Source: Thermonema lapsum | GTDB lineage: Bacteria; Bacteroidota; Bacteroidia; Cytophagales; Thermonemataceae | Reading direction: 5' to 3' | Assembly: GCF_011761635.1 (NCBI RefSeq) | Contig: NZ_JAASRN010000001.1 | Span: forward strand, 62,001-126,000 | Length of the DNA stretch: 64,000 bases | Part shown: in pieces, positions 28,176-37,519 of the stretch | How the letters are laid out: the number at the start of each line of letters is the position of its first letter | Position numbering within the stretch: position 1 is the first letter of the stretch | The notes under the pieces: generated by a model | What the model saw: the letters and a program-made list of their open reading frames with translations, nothing else | The model's database searches: none | What the model was told of the DNA's origin: nothing | Made by a program: the position numbers and the translations under genes

Positions 28176-28874
28176 ATGAAGTCATTGTTCAATATTCTAT
28201 GCCTTTTTTGCTGTGTGTGTTTGCTATCTGCGTCGGCAGGATATGCCCAAAAGCTATCGAAAAAGGATAAAGAACCTCAAAAGCATGCACAGCAAGAGTA
28301 CGGTCCTTTCAAAGGAAGTAAATGGCGTGGCGACCATAAACCACATCGTATGGCACCCCCTACTATGATTTCACAATTCCGCGGACCTGTGGGCATCATC
28401 CCTAAGGAAGGCGATAAGCAAGACCTCACGACAAAATATCCGCAGCGCATCCCTTATCGTGTGCTGAAGAAAATACGCGAACGGGCTGCTGCAGCAAGCA
28501 AGGCAAGCGCAAGCTACCGGGGTACCATCAAGCGAAACTATGCCTTCGAGCGTAGTCGGCTGCGTAACAACGAGCGTATGGCTGCCTATCGCGGCACCAT
28601 CAAGGTGAAGCGGAGCAGGGCTCAATCTTATGCCGACCGTTATAGCGGCATGCCCAAAAGTGTTACTTTGAGCCGGTATCGCGACCCACGTTACACGCGC
28701 AAGGGACGGCTGTTGTTGCCTTGGCAGCGCAAAGATTTGCCCAACTGGCAGCGCGAAAAGCCGCCCAAATTGCGCTACGACCGTCAAGAGAACAAAATAT
28801 GGGCAAAACCACGCCCCATGCCAAACCCCAAACCCAAAGAGCAGCGCTCTGTGCCACAAGAGGGTGGAGAGTAA
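28176..28874 (+). CDS. Basic secreted protein with duplicated YRGTIK motif
   Basis: 232 residues with a signal peptide (about 1-25, ending GYAQ). The mature chain is rich in Arg, Lys, Tyr and Pro and predicted to be mostly unstructured. The hexapeptide YRGTIK occurs at 114-119 and again at 138-143, 24 residues apart, with basic flanks. No family recognised. It is the last gene of a run after the E1 gene and ends in a strong terminator that begins one base after its stop codon. Confidence 0.65.
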   Translation: MKSLFNILCLFCCVCLLSASAGYAQKLSKKDKEPQKHAQQEYGPFKGSKWRGDHKPHRMAPPTMISQFRGPVGIIPKEGDKQDLTTKYPQRIPYRVLKKIRERAAAASKASASYRGTIKRNYAFERSRLRNNERMAAYRGTIKVKRSRAQSYADRYSGMPKSVTLSRYRDPRYTRKGRLLLPWQRKDLPNWQREKPPKLRYDRQENKIWAKPRPMPNPKPKEQRSVPQEGGE

Positions 28875-28875
28875 A

Positions 28876-28925
28876 ACCCAAGCCCGTTCCAGACCGGACG
28901 GGCTTGGGTCGTTTGGCTTTTCTTT
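28876..28925 (+). terminator. Strong intrinsic terminator
   Basis: Perfect 12-bp stem (28876-28887 with 28898-28909), 10-nt loop, followed by T-rich sequence. Confidence 0.85.
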
Positions 28926-29206
28926 TTTGCTTGTCTTGCCGTCTACTTTCCTCTGTCGTTTTCAGGCTTCTTTTATTTTGTTTTTTTGAGAACCCTTCTT
29001 ATCATTTCGAGCGCAGGCAAGAAATCCATTTGCTTTTTTGCTTGATTTTGATTGACTTTCCCTTTGGGATGAGGCATGGTTTTTGTGGCTTTGCTGTGTA
29101 AAAGCTGAGTTTAAAGTCTTACAAAGGGCAGCCGAAAGAGGGGCAGCTTGAACCCTTTGGGGGCAGGAGGTGTTCTTCCTTCGCGATTTACTCTAAAAAC
29201 AAATTT
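28926..29206. other. Intergenic stretch with one repeat unit
   Basis: After the terminator there is no convincing gene. The only recognisable item is a copy of the TTTCGA...AGAAATC repeat at 29005-29028. The open frames here are short and lack a family signature. Confidence 0.5.
29005..29028 (+). repeat. Dispersed intergenic repeat, copy 1
   Basis: 24-base unit beginning TTTCGA and ending GAAATCCA. It matches the complement of 33700-33723 in 21 of 24 positions. Confidence 0.55.
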
Positions 29207-29605
29207 ATGGGATTGTTCAAAAAGATTTTGGGCAGAGAAGAGGAAGTAAAAAATAGTCAAAAGAATCCTGTATGGCGGCGTTTTCCCAATGAAGAGGCAC
29301 TTGTACAAGCCATAGAGCAGGAATCATACGAAAAGCCGGTGCTTATCTTTAAGCACAGTAGCCGTTGTTCTATTAGTGCCACTGCTTTGGCACGTTTCGA
29401 GCGTGCTTGGGACGAGAGCCTGCAGCATGCTTTTATCCCGTATTTGCTGCTTGTCATAGAGGAGCGCCCGTTGTCGAATGCCGTTGCGCGCATGGCAGAT
29501 GTAGAGCATCAGTCGCCACAGTTGCTTCTGTTCAAAGACGGCAAGTGTGTGTATCACAGTTCCCACTTAGCCATTGATGCCGAAAGCCTCAAAGTCTTCT
29601 TGTGA
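29207..29605 (+). CDS. YtxJ-like monothiol bacilliredoxin
   Basis: 132-residue thioredoxin-fold protein of the YtxJ family (bacillithiol system). FKHSSRCSIS carries the single redox cysteine, and the C-terminal HQSPQLLLFKDGKCVYH...SH is the family signature. It probably removes low-molecular-weight thiols from protein cysteines in the cytoplasm; whether this organism makes bacillithiol is not shown here. Its last 17 bases overlap the convergent membrane-protein gene. Confidence 0.85.
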   Translation: MGLFKKILGREEEVKNSQKNPVWRRFPNEEALVQAIEQESYEKPVLIFKHSSRCSISATALARFERAWDESLQHAFIPYLLLVIEERPLSNAVARMADVEHQSPQLLLFKDGKCVYHSSHLAIDAESLKVFL

Positions 29606-30797
29606 GACTCTGGGCACCGGGGAGCACCGATGCACAAATTAAACACCATAGCGCCCAATAAATGAGTCGGTAGCGGCTTAGGGCGCTTATGTTGGGCGCC
29701 GCTATTGCCAAAAAAGCTGCATTGATGATAATAAAACCCAGCAGTAGGCGCATATGCAGCGAGAGCGCAGGGCGCTGTGCTTTCCGTTTTATCCAGACAA
29801 TCAAACTGGCAGCCGGTACGAGGCACTCCGTTCCGAAAATGAAGGCAACCGCTGGAGTGGCATCCCACAGGAAAGGACGAAACAAACCGCTGACTACCGC
29901 CAGAGGTACACTCAAAAGCAGAGAGGAAAAACTGCCCTTGAAAGGCAGCCAAAACACATTGTCCGGATTGCTTAGGCGTACAATGTCTCGGTGATTTTGC
30001 CACAGCGCTTCTATGAGCATGCCCGGGGAAAGGTTAGGATGGACATACGGTAGCCAATACACAAAAGCAAGGGCAGCACTTATGCTAAGAAGCAAAAGCT
30101 TGAAAAAAGACAGATGTTGCGTAGTAGGATAAAAACAGAGTAGCAGCCAGATGAGCGCACAAGGCAACAGAGCGGCGAAGTAGTAGTATTTGGTTACCCA
30201 CAGCAGCAGAAAGATGCCCCCCATTGCTACAAGCTGCACGAATGACAGCCTTTTGTGCCGATGGGCATACAGCAAACAGGCATAAACATAGTAAACAGCT
30301 GGGATAAGTAAACTTTCTTTGAGCGGTGGGGTAGTCCATATGCTCATGGAAGGCAACAGAAACAGTGCCACGAAGGCTGCCCCCTTCAGGGAAGGATAAT
30401 AGTCCCGGATGCATCGAAAAAAGTACCACAGCAAAAGATGCCCCGCGCCGGTTACCACTGCTACAAACAGCGCCTCTACGCCCCCGCAAAGCAACCAAAA
30501 CGGAAGTAGGCACAAAACGAAGGCGTGGGCTCTGGGTTGGGTACACAGCCACAACGATGCCTTCAGTTCGGTAGGCAGAGAGGCAGCTTGCCACAACGCC
30601 TGCGGCTTCACCATCCCTTTCAGCAGATACGTTTGCCATAGTTCTAAGTCATGAAAGTAGGCTAAGATGTCGCCTTCTTGCAGCTGTTTGTAGTAAGCAA
30701 TCACAAGCATGGCTACACCATAGCGGTAAGCCCAACTCAGGAAGAAGAGCGTGCGCTCTTGCGCAACAAATGATTTCCAATCACGCATGAAAGACAT
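29589..30797 (-). CDS. Multi-spanning membrane protein, unknown
   Basis: 402 residues with about nine or ten membrane helices and short loops; the architecture resembles surface-polysaccharide polymerases or glycosyltransferase-type membrane proteins of Bacteroidota, but no catalytic motif is clear. ATG 30797 and ATG 30788 are both possible; either overlaps the 3' end of the DUF2851 gene by more than 50 bases, so the two genes are coupled. The 3' end overlaps ytxJ by 17 bases. Confidence 0.7.
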   Translation of the reverse strand: MSFMRDWKSFVAQERTLFFLSWAYRYGVAMLVIAYYKQLQEGDILAYFHDLELWQTYLLKGMVKPQALWQAASLPTELKASLWLCTQPRAHAFVLCLLPFWLLCGGVEALFVAVVTGAGHLLLWYFFRCIRDYYPSLKGAAFVALFLLPSMSIWTTPPLKESLLIPAVYYVYACLLYAHRHKRLSFVQLVAMGGIFLLLWVTKYYYFAALLPCALIWLLLCFYPTTQHLSFFKLLLLSISAALAFVYWLPYVHPNLSPGMLIEALWQNHRDIVRLSNPDNVFWLPFKGSFSSLLLSVPLAVVSGLFRPFLWDATPAVAFIFGTECLVPAASLIVWIKRKAQRPALSLHMRLLLGFIIINAAFLAIAAPNISALSRYRLIYWALWCLICASVLPGAQSLTRRL

Positions 30798-32026
30798 TCT
30801 TTTTTCAAGCAGGCTTGTTTATACTGCCCAATGAGTGCCTGCGAATCATAAGCGCTTTGCGGCTCTATGAATCCCGACCAAAAACGGGTAATGCGGTTGT
30901 TCTCAGGCGGCAGTGCCTGCAACAAATCCATAGCGCTTTGAATATACGATTTATTGCCGTTATGCAAGCCATAAGCCACCCGATAGGGGACTACGGCATT
31001 GATTAACAAGGTGTAAACCATCTGCCTGCCTATGCTGGTGGGGGTTGCTCGTTTTGTGCGTTGGTCGCCGAAACGGTAGCGTGCTTTCCAGTAGTCGCTC
31101 ACCTGCACCGTCGTGAACGTTTTTTGTAGCTCTTCCATTGGGCTATAGAGCAGTAGGTTGTGTAGCAAGTCGTGCATGCTAAGAAAATAAGCCCATTGTG
31201 CTAAGCGGAAAGTAGGGAAATTGCTTGGACGCATCCGCAGGAACTTCCACTCAGTAGCCGACAGCGATTGCAAAGAAAACTTGTGTTTATAGAAGGCGTA
31301 TTCTTGGGCAAGTGTGCGGCTGTAGTCATCGGTGCCGGGTAGAGGCAATAGCCCACTTTGCCCGAATAGGATGGCTTCTATCGCCTGCTGGCTGTTGCGG
31401 TGTTTTTGTAGCATCTTCAAGGGAGTGAGGCGGCTTAACTTCAAAAAAGCTTCTGCATTTTGTCCCAGCCCCCACGCGTAGGCAAGCATACGGTAGGCAA
31501 CTTCCTCCCATAAACCACATTGGGCATATTCTTGCAGTATGCGCTGCGCTTTCTCTTCCATGCGCCGCATCACAGCTTTTTCGAGCAAGTCTATTTTATG
31601 AAGCCTGCCGAGCGCTTGCCATTGCGGTGCACACAGCGGGCGCTGGTGAATGGGCGACAACACCAATTGCCGGTAAGTGTTGAGCACCTGCGGATTCACA
31701 TAATGGCGCAATTCCAATATCGGAATGCCTTCGGTGTGGAGCCCGTCGAGGTCGTGCTGCCACACCACATGAAGCACCACTTGTTGGTAGTGAGCCTGCT
31801 GATGATGCTGATGTTTGAACCAGTCGGAGGTGCAGACGTGTATTTCTACATCCCCTTCTACCTGTGTATCACCTATTTGCAGGCGTGCCTGCTTGAAGTC
31901 AGCCCCTTGATGGGGGTTGTGTGTGCCCACATGCAGGACGTGCAGCGGACGCCCGTCAACCAAAAACAAAGCAGGGGAGCGAAAATAGCGGTGATGCCAT
32001 ATGTGGTGCAGCAGGCTTTCTTGCAT
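30737..32026 (-). CDS. DUF2851 family protein
   Basis: 429 residues from ATG 32026 (the frame is open to 32068, but MQESLLHHIWHH is the family-like N-terminus). Conserved DUF2851 features: GxHNPHQGADFKQARLQIGD and EGDVEIHVCTSDW near the N-terminus, then a helical C-terminal half with a Cys-rich tail (CLKKECLSCV). A nuclease-like fold has been suggested for such proteins, but no function is established. It overlaps the following membrane-protein gene and diverges from lpd. Confidence 0.85.
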   Translation of the reverse strand: MQESLLHHIWHHRYFRSPALFLVDGRPLHVLHVGTHNPHQGADFKQARLQIGDTQVEGDVEIHVCTSDWFKHQHHQQAHYQQVVLHVVWQHDLDGLHTEGIPILELRHYVNPQVLNTYRQLVLSPIHQRPLCAPQWQALGRLHKIDLLEKAVMRRMEEKAQRILQEYAQCGLWEEVAYRMLAYAWGLGQNAEAFLKLSRLTPLKMLQKHRNSQQAIEAILFGQSGLLPLPGTDDYSRTLAQEYAFYKHKFSLQSLSATEWKFLRMRPSNFPTFRLAQWAYFLSMHDLLHNLLLYSPMEELQKTFTTVQVSDYWKARYRFGDQRTKRATPTSIGRQMVYTLLINAVVPYRVAYGLHNGNKSYIQSAMDLLQALPPENNRITRFWSGFIEPQSAYDSQALIGQYKQACLKKECLSCVIGNHLLRKSARSSS

Positions 32027-32069
32027 GGCATTTTGTGGTAAAAAATATTTTTTGTTGCACTTTTTCAAC

Positions 32070-32077
32070 TATTTTTG
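32070..32077 (+). promoter_or_regulatory. -7 box of lpd (TATTTTTG)
   Basis: Fits TAnnTTTG, 48 bases before the lpd ATG. A TTTG at 32051-32054 is too close (15 nt) to be a standard -33. Confidence 0.45.
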
Positions 32078-32125
32078 TGCCAACCCTTAGTGAAGGTATC
32101 AAAACTCAACCAAAATAGCAATACT

Positions 32126-33520
32126 ATGAGTCAGAACTATGACGTGATTGTAATAGGCAGTGGTCCCGGAGGATATGTAGCAGCTATCCGTGCCTCGCAA
32201 CTCAATATGAAAGTGGCAGTGGTGGAAGCCGCCGAATTAGGGGGGATATGCCTCAATTGGGGTTGTATTCCTACCAAAGCCCTGCTCAAAAGCGCACAAG
32301 TATTCGAATATATTCAACATGCCGAAGAGTATGGCATTAAAGTAAGTTCCGCAAAGCACGACTTTGAAGCCATGATTCAACGCAGTCGGGAGGTAGCCAA
32401 TGGCATGAGCAAAGGCATTCAGTTTTTGTTCAGAAAAAATAAAATAGACCTGATTCAAGGCTGGGGCAAGCTGACCAAAGACCGTAAGGTGGAAGTAACT
32501 GATAAAGAAGGAAAGAAAAAAGTATATGAAGCCAAGCACATTATCATAGCCACCGGCGGGCGTGCTCGTGAGCTGCCTCATATCAAGATAGATAACGAAA
32601 AGGTGATTGGCTACCGCAAGGCAATGACGCTGGAAAAGCAGCCCAAGAAAATGGTGATTATGGGCTCGGGCGCCATTGGCGTGGAGTTTGCCTACTTCTA
32701 TCATTCCATAGGCACGGAAGTAACTATTGTGGAATACCTGCCGCGCATCGTGCCTAACGAAGACGAAGAAGTGTCGAAACAGCTGGAAAAGATATACAAG
32801 AAGAAAGGTATGAAGATTTACACTTCTTCGGAAGTAATTGCCGTTGACACCCAAGGCAAAGGCTGCAAAGTAACGGTAAAAACTCCCAATGGTGAGGAGG
32901 TGCTTGAGTGTGATGTGCTTCTGTCGGCAGTAGGCGTGGTTGCCAACATAGAAAATATAGGTCTGGAAGATGCCGGCGTGAAAGTAGAAAAGGGTAAAAT
33001 AGTGGTAGATGAATTTTATCGCACCAATGTGCCCGGGGTGTATGCCATCGGGGACGTAACACCGGGTCCTGCTTTGGCACACGTGGCTTCTGCCGAAGGC
33101 ATCATCTGTGTGGAGAAAATAGCCGGTTTAAATCCCCATCCGCTCAACTATGGCAACATTCCCGGCTGTACCTACTGTCAGCCCGAGATTGCCTCGGTGG
33201 GTATGACCGAGCAGCAGGCACGCGAAGCCGGCTATGAAATCAAGGTAGGCAAGTTTCCTTATACAGCTTCGGGCAAAGCCAGCGCTGCCGGCGCCAAAGA
33301 CGGTTTTGTAAAGGTCATCTTCGATGCCAAATACGGCGAATGGTTGGGGGCACATATGATTGGTGCCAATGTTACTGAAATGATAGCCGAAGTAGTGGTT
33401 GCCCGTAATCTGGAGACCACCGGACACGAAATCATCAAGTCGGTGCATCCGCACCCCACCATGTCGGAAGCTATCATGGAAGCAGTGGCAGCTGCCTACG
33501 GTGAGGTGATTCACCTGTAA
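32126..33520 (+). CDS. lpdA: Dihydrolipoyl dehydrogenase (E3)
   Basis: FAD-dependent E3 enzyme that reoxidises lipoamide in 2-oxoacid dehydrogenase complexes and the glycine cleavage system. 464 residues: FAD-binding GSGPGGYVAAI, the redox disulfide in GGICLNWGCIPTKA, NAD-binding GSGAIGVEFAYFY, the second FAD motif YAIGDVT and the C-terminal dimer interface with HPHPTMSEA holding the catalytic His. Start ATG 32126 gives the standard N-terminus. It may serve the E1 encoded at 25760. A strong terminator follows. Confidence 0.96.
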   Translation: MSQNYDVIVIGSGPGGYVAAIRASQLNMKVAVVEAAELGGICLNWGCIPTKALLKSAQVFEYIQHAEEYGIKVSSAKHDFEAMIQRSREVANGMSKGIQFLFRKNKIDLIQGWGKLTKDRKVEVTDKEGKKKVYEAKHIIIATGGRARELPHIKIDNEKVIGYRKAMTLEKQPKKMVIMGSGAIGVEFAYFYHSIGTEVTIVEYLPRIVPNEDEEVSKQLEKIYKKKGMKIYTSSEVIAVDTQGKGCKVTVKTPNGEEVLECDVLLSAVGVVANIENIGLEDAGVKVEKGKIVVDEFYRTNVPGVYAIGDVTPGPALAHVASAEGIICVEKIAGLNPHPLNYGNIPGCTYCQPEIASVGMTEQQAREAGYEIKVGKFPYTASGKASAAGAKDGFVKVIFDAKYGEWLGAHMIGANVTEMIAEVVVARNLETTGHEIIKSVHPHPTMSEAIMEAVAAAYGEVIHL

Positions 33521-33541
33521 GCGGTCCCACAATACAAGTCC

Positions 33542-33580
33542 ATAAGCCCTTGTGCACTTCCACAAGGGCTTATTTTTATT
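33542..33580 (+). terminator. Intrinsic terminator after lpd
   Basis: Perfect 13-bp stem (33542-33554 with 33561-33573), 6-nt loop, T-rich tail. Confidence 0.88.
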
Positions 33581-33699
33581 ATGCACCCTTGTGCTTGTGT
33601 TTTGTCTGTCGGCACAGAGAGGGCTTTTTTATTCCCTCACGCAGTGAGGTGATAAAGCTCAAATGCAGCGCGTAGCAAGAAACAGGTGGATTAAACAGG

Positions 33700-33762
33700 T
33701 GGATTTCCTGCTTGCACTCGAAACGGCAAAAGGGAGCGCAAAGAGATGAATAGGAAATCCTC
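33700..33762 (-). repeat. Dispersed intergenic repeat, copy 2, palindromic
   Basis: On the minus strand 33700-33723 matches the unit at 29005-29028 in 21 of 24 bases. GGATTTCCT at 33701-33709 pairs with AGGAAATCC at 33752-33760, so the element can fold into a hairpin. Confidence 0.5.
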
Positions 33763-33790
33763 GACAAAGAAAAAAAGTGAGATGTCTTTG

Positions 33791-33830
33791 AAAAAAGAAA
33801 CAGCCCCCGCGCAGAAGGCGGGAGCTGTTT
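33791..33830 (-). terminator. Intrinsic terminator after the M16 peptidase gene
   Basis: 13-position stem with one mismatch (33798-33810 with 33818-33830), 7-nt loop, followed on the minus strand by a T run (complement of 33791-33796). Confidence 0.75.
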
Positions 33831-33853
33831 CTGCTTCGCTTACAAACAGAGGC

Positions 33854-36799
33854 TTATTTGCGCTTCTTTCTTTCCTTCTTCTCTTTCCCTTTTTTGCTTT
33901 TCTCTTCTACTGCTTGCTTTTGCGGAGCGCTGGCAGCGGGCGCTTCTTTTACCTCTTCCGACACCACCGGCTTGCCGTCTTTGTCCAGCTCTACGATGTC
34001 GTAGCCCAGACGCTTCAAGCCGTCGAGGATGCGGTCTTTGTCGCCCACCACCACAATGAAAGCATGTTCAGGGTCGAGGTATTTTTGGGCATATTCGTGC
34101 GCTTTGGCTGCGGTGAGCTGCTGCAATATTTCGCCCTGCTTCTTCACATAATCGCCTTCTAAATTGTATTCAAGCAAGCGTCGCAGGAAGATGGCTTTCT
34201 GCAAACCTGTTTCATAATTGAGCGCATCGCGCTGCCCTATCGACATTTTGGTGAAGGAGATTTCCTCTTCGGTAGGACCGTTTTCTTTGTATTCCTTGAT
34301 TTCGCGCACGATTTCATAAACGGCGCTGTCGGTAGCAGCTGCTTTCACCCCTGCCGAAGCTACGAAATAGCCGCTGTAACGGTTGCTTTCGAAGCTGGCA
34401 CGGGCACCGTAGGTCCAGCCTTTGTCTTCACGCAAGTTCAAGTTGATGCGGCTGTTGAAAGCTCCCCCCAAAGGATAGCTCATCAGGTAGGCATGATAAT
34501 ATTCCCCCAAAGGATGATAGGGCATAGCAGGATGCCCCACACGTATTTCTGATTGTGCGGCATTGGGTATGTTGACCAAGAAAAGACGAGTTTTTTCCGG
34601 TTGAATGCCTTTGTGTAGGTCAGGGATGCGCGTTTGCTGTTTTTCACCTTGCCATTGATTCAAGAAAGAGAGGGCTTGCTGTGCTTCTTCTTTACTAAGG
34701 TCGCCTACTACTACTACATTGGCATAAGCCGGATGGATGGCTTGCTTGTAGAATGCTTCCACGTCGGCAAGGGTGAGGGCAGCTACGTTGCTTTCGGTAC
34801 CGTCGGTGTCGTAGGCGCGCACGTCGTCCAAGCCATAGACCAACTTATTGAAGATGCTCGAAGCCAGATAGCGGGCTTGTGTTTTGGCATTTTTGATGCC
34901 TTCTATTTGTTGTTTTTGGATGCGTAAGAAGTCTTCTTCTTCAAACTTGGGTCGCAGCAAGCGCTCTTCGAGCAGCTGCATGGTGGGGTACAGGTTCTTC
35001 TTAAGGCAACGCACCTGCACATAGAAGCCCGTTTCGTTTGCATAAATGCTGATGCTGCTGCCCAAGCGCTTGAGTTCGTTTTCGAATGCCTCTGCACTGT
35101 AGTTTTGGGTGTCTTCGTTCAGTAGGTCAGCGGTGAGTCCTACTAAACCTACTTTGTCTTTGTTAGCATGCAATAGCAGCTGTCCGCCTTCTATGCTCAT
35201 GAGTATGTTCACTGTGGGTATTTCGTCGTTGCGGGTGCCAATGGCAGGAATCCCATTGCCCAAAGTCGCTTTCCAGTAGGGAGGCACTTCTATGAGCTTT
35301 GCCGGCTTGGGTTGAGGGCGGCGGCTGCGGTCGAAGTTGTCTTTGGGTTCACGGTAGCGCAAGCCTTCGTAGCCGTAGTTGGGGGCTTTGTATTGTGTGG
35401 TATCGATGGTGTAGTTGTCTTCGGCAGCGCGTAAATTCAACTTTCCTTTGGGGCAAACACTTACATACACTGCCGGTTTGTTTTGAATATACTTTCGGTA
35501 AGCGTTCATGACGTCCTCTTTGGTGAGGCGGCGCAGCATCTTCAACTCTTCGGATAAGAAGTTGGGATTTTTCAAAAAGGTTTGATAAGCAGCCAGACGG
35601 GTTACACGCCCGCGTACGCTTTCCAGTCCGTAAATCAGCTCGGCTTCGCGCTGCGCCTTGAAGCGCTCTACGTCTTCATCGGTAATGCCTTTGGCTTCGA
35701 ACTCTGCGAGTGCTTCTTGGTAGAGCTTCGCCATGTCGGCGAGCGAAAGCCCGGGGAACGGTAGGATGTAAGTAGAAAATTCGCCGCTCAGCTCATCGCC
35801 TACATTAGAAGTGCTTACTTGAACGGCTTTTTGTGTTTTCACCAGTTTTTGATAGAGGATGGAGTTTTTACCGCCTCCTAAGAGGTCTGCCACGCAGTCG
35901 AGTGCCAGCTCGTCGTAAGTATAGCGTGGGGCAGTAGGGTAGGTAATAGAAAGCAAAGGTAGTTGAATGTAAGGGTCTTCGTAGGATACATAGCGGTTTT
36001 GCTCAAGCGAAGGAATCTGCTTGGGCATGTCTTTCACTTCCGGACCGCGCGGAATAGAACCGAAGTATTTTTCCACTAAACGAACGACTTCTTTGGGGTC
36101 CACATCGCCGCCCACCGTCAAGGTGGCGTTGTTGGGTCCATACCAGCGCAGGAAGAAGTTTTTCAGGTCATTGACATCGACACGGTCGAGGTCTTCTACA
36201 TAACCGATGGTGAGCCACGAGTAGGGATGCCCGTAAGGGTAGAGTGTTTTGTCTTTGTATTCGCGTACCAAGCCGTAGGGGCGGTTGTCGTAGTTTTGTC
36301 CTCGCTCGTTTTTCACGGTGGCACGCTGTACTTCAAATTTTTCTTGGGTAACTGCCGGAAGCAGAAAACCCATACGGTCGGCTTCCAGCCATAGGGCTAC
36401 TTCCAGCTGATTGGAAGGCAGTGTTTCAAAGTAGTTGGTGCGGTCGCGGTTGGTGGTACCGTTGAGGGTGCCCCCCGATTCGGTTACGATTTTGAAATGC
36501 TCTTCATCGGCTACATGTTTCGAGCCCTGAAACATCATGTGCTCGAAGAAGTGAGCAAAGCCCGATTTGCCTATTTCTTCTCTTGCCGAACCCACGTGAT
36601 AGGTAACGTCCACATGCACGAGTGGGTCGGAATGGTCTTCGTGAATGATGAGGGTCAAGCCATTACTTAATACGTATTTTTCGTAAGGGATGATGAGCTC
36701 TCCCTCTTTCTTGGTTACTTTCTCTACCAGACGTGTTTGTGCACGTAGGTAGAAAGCCCCACATATCAGGGCAGTAAGGAGTAAAAACGTGCGTTTCAT
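33854..36799 (-). CDS. M16 family zinc metallopeptidase, two-domain exported form
   Basis: 981-residue processing-peptidase-like protein with a signal peptide (about 1-20, LRAQ). The N-terminal M16 half has the inverted zinc motif HxxEH in HFFEHMMF with the distal glutamate further on; the second half (from about 520) has the M16 fold without HxxEH, as usual for fused pitrilysin-type enzymes. The C-terminus ends in a Lys- and Glu-rich tail (EEKSKKGKEKKERKKRK). It likely degrades peptides in the periplasm. Single gene, with its own terminator. Confidence 0.93.
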   Translation of the reverse strand: MKRTFLLLTALICGAFYLRAQTRLVEKVTKKEGELIIPYEKYVLSNGLTLIIHEDHSDPLVHVDVTYHVGSAREEIGKSGFAHFFEHMMFQGSKHVADEEHFKIVTESGGTLNGTTNRDRTNYFETLPSNQLEVALWLEADRMGFLLPAVTQEKFEVQRATVKNERGQNYDNRPYGLVREYKDKTLYPYGHPYSWLTIGYVEDLDRVDVNDLKNFFLRWYGPNNATLTVGGDVDPKEVVRLVEKYFGSIPRGPEVKDMPKQIPSLEQNRYVSYEDPYIQLPLLSITYPTAPRYTYDELALDCVADLLGGGKNSILYQKLVKTQKAVQVSTSNVGDELSGEFSTYILPFPGLSLADMAKLYQEALAEFEAKGITDEDVERFKAQREAELIYGLESVRGRVTRLAAYQTFLKNPNFLSEELKMLRRLTKEDVMNAYRKYIQNKPAVYVSVCPKGKLNLRAAEDNYTIDTTQYKAPNYGYEGLRYREPKDNFDRSRRPQPKPAKLIEVPPYWKATLGNGIPAIGTRNDEIPTVNILMSIEGGQLLLHANKDKVGLVGLTADLLNEDTQNYSAEAFENELKRLGSSISIYANETGFYVQVRCLKKNLYPTMQLLEERLLRPKFEEEDFLRIQKQQIEGIKNAKTQARYLASSIFNKLVYGLDDVRAYDTDGTESNVAALTLADVEAFYKQAIHPAYANVVVVGDLSKEEAQQALSFLNQWQGEKQQTRIPDLHKGIQPEKTRLFLVNIPNAAQSEIRVGHPAMPYHPLGEYYHAYLMSYPLGGAFNSRINLNLREDKGWTYGARASFESNRYSGYFVASAGVKAAATDSAVYEIVREIKEYKENGPTEEEISFTKMSIGQRDALNYETGLQKAIFLRRLLEYNLEGDYVKKQGEILQQLTAAKAHEYAQKYLDPEHAFIVVVGDKDRILDGLKRLGYDIVELDKDGKPVVSEEVKEAPAASAPQKQAVEEKSKKGKEKKERKKRK

Positions 36800-37040
36800 T
36801 GGAGTATGCTTTTGGTATAACTACTTTGTTAAACGACCATAAGGGCTTGCCTATTGTACGTGCATCGTAAAGAAAGGCTTCAAATGTCGCTTTTGAATCT
36901 ATGTAAGTTCTGTTTGATGCTGCCAATGTCTTATGAACTTGCTGCTTTTTCAAGAAGAAAGCATGCATGGCGGCATGAGGAGTTTTTTTGTTGGTCTGAA
37001 AGTGTTTTCATATATTTCAATAAAGTGGATGCAAACGAAT

Positions 37041-37466
37041 ATGAATTTTTTTGAGCGACTGAAAGGAAATCATCGGCAGAAGCTGCTGAGCATGGTGCGC
37101 ATGGCGCTGGTGGATGGCGAGCTTGCCAGTGCTGAATATGAATACTTGTTGGCGTGGGCTTACAAAGAAAACATCGATGAGGTTTTGCTGCATCGTATGT
37201 TGGAAAATCAAGAGGAAAGCGAAAGCACCTTTGGGTATCTATCTATCAAGAAGCGGTTCCACCATCTGCATGAAGTGGCTTTGCTGATATTAGCAGACCA
37301 TGTAGTGCATCCCAAAGAAATAGAGTACTGTGCTCGCTTGGCAGAGCACTTTCGCTTGACCGATGCCCCTTTGTTGCTGGTGCGGCATTTGCTTGACTGT
37401 GTGCGTGCCGGGCTTCCGCCAGAAGAGGTGTACCGACTTTTAAAGGGTGAAAAATTACTGAGGTAA
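37041..37466 (+). CDS. Small TerB-like helical protein
   Basis: 141 residues from ATG 37041 (another ATG at 37029). All-helical, with two repeats resembling TerB/DjlA-type modules: MVRMALVDGELASAEYEYLLAWA and LADHVVHPKEIEYCARLAEHF, both with the acidic pair typical of that fold. Function is unknown. It is divergent from the M16 gene and 53 bases before the PorV-like gene. A one-mismatch -7 box (TATATTTC) lies just upstream. Confidence 0.6.
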   Translation: MNFFERLKGNHRQKLLSMVRMALVDGELASAEYEYLLAWAYKENIDEVLLHRMLENQEESESTFGYLSIKKRFHHLHEVALLILADHVVHPKEIEYCARLAEHFRLTDAPLLLVRHLLDCVRAGLPPEEVYRLLKGEKLLR

Positions 37467-37519
37467 CATCTAAATAACATAGATTTTGTATCTTCAAGGC
37501 AATTTTACTTGAAGCTTTG

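Noticed and set aside
28721-29101. A plus-strand open frame of 126 codons after the basic secreted protein
   Set aside because: It overlaps that gene, crosses the terminator and a dispersed repeat, and has low-complexity Phe/Leu sequence.
36800-37040. Search for a tRNA or small RNA in the M16/TerB-like divergent region and other gaps
   Set aside because: No cloverleaf, no CCA end and no conserved loop sequences seen in any gap of the window.
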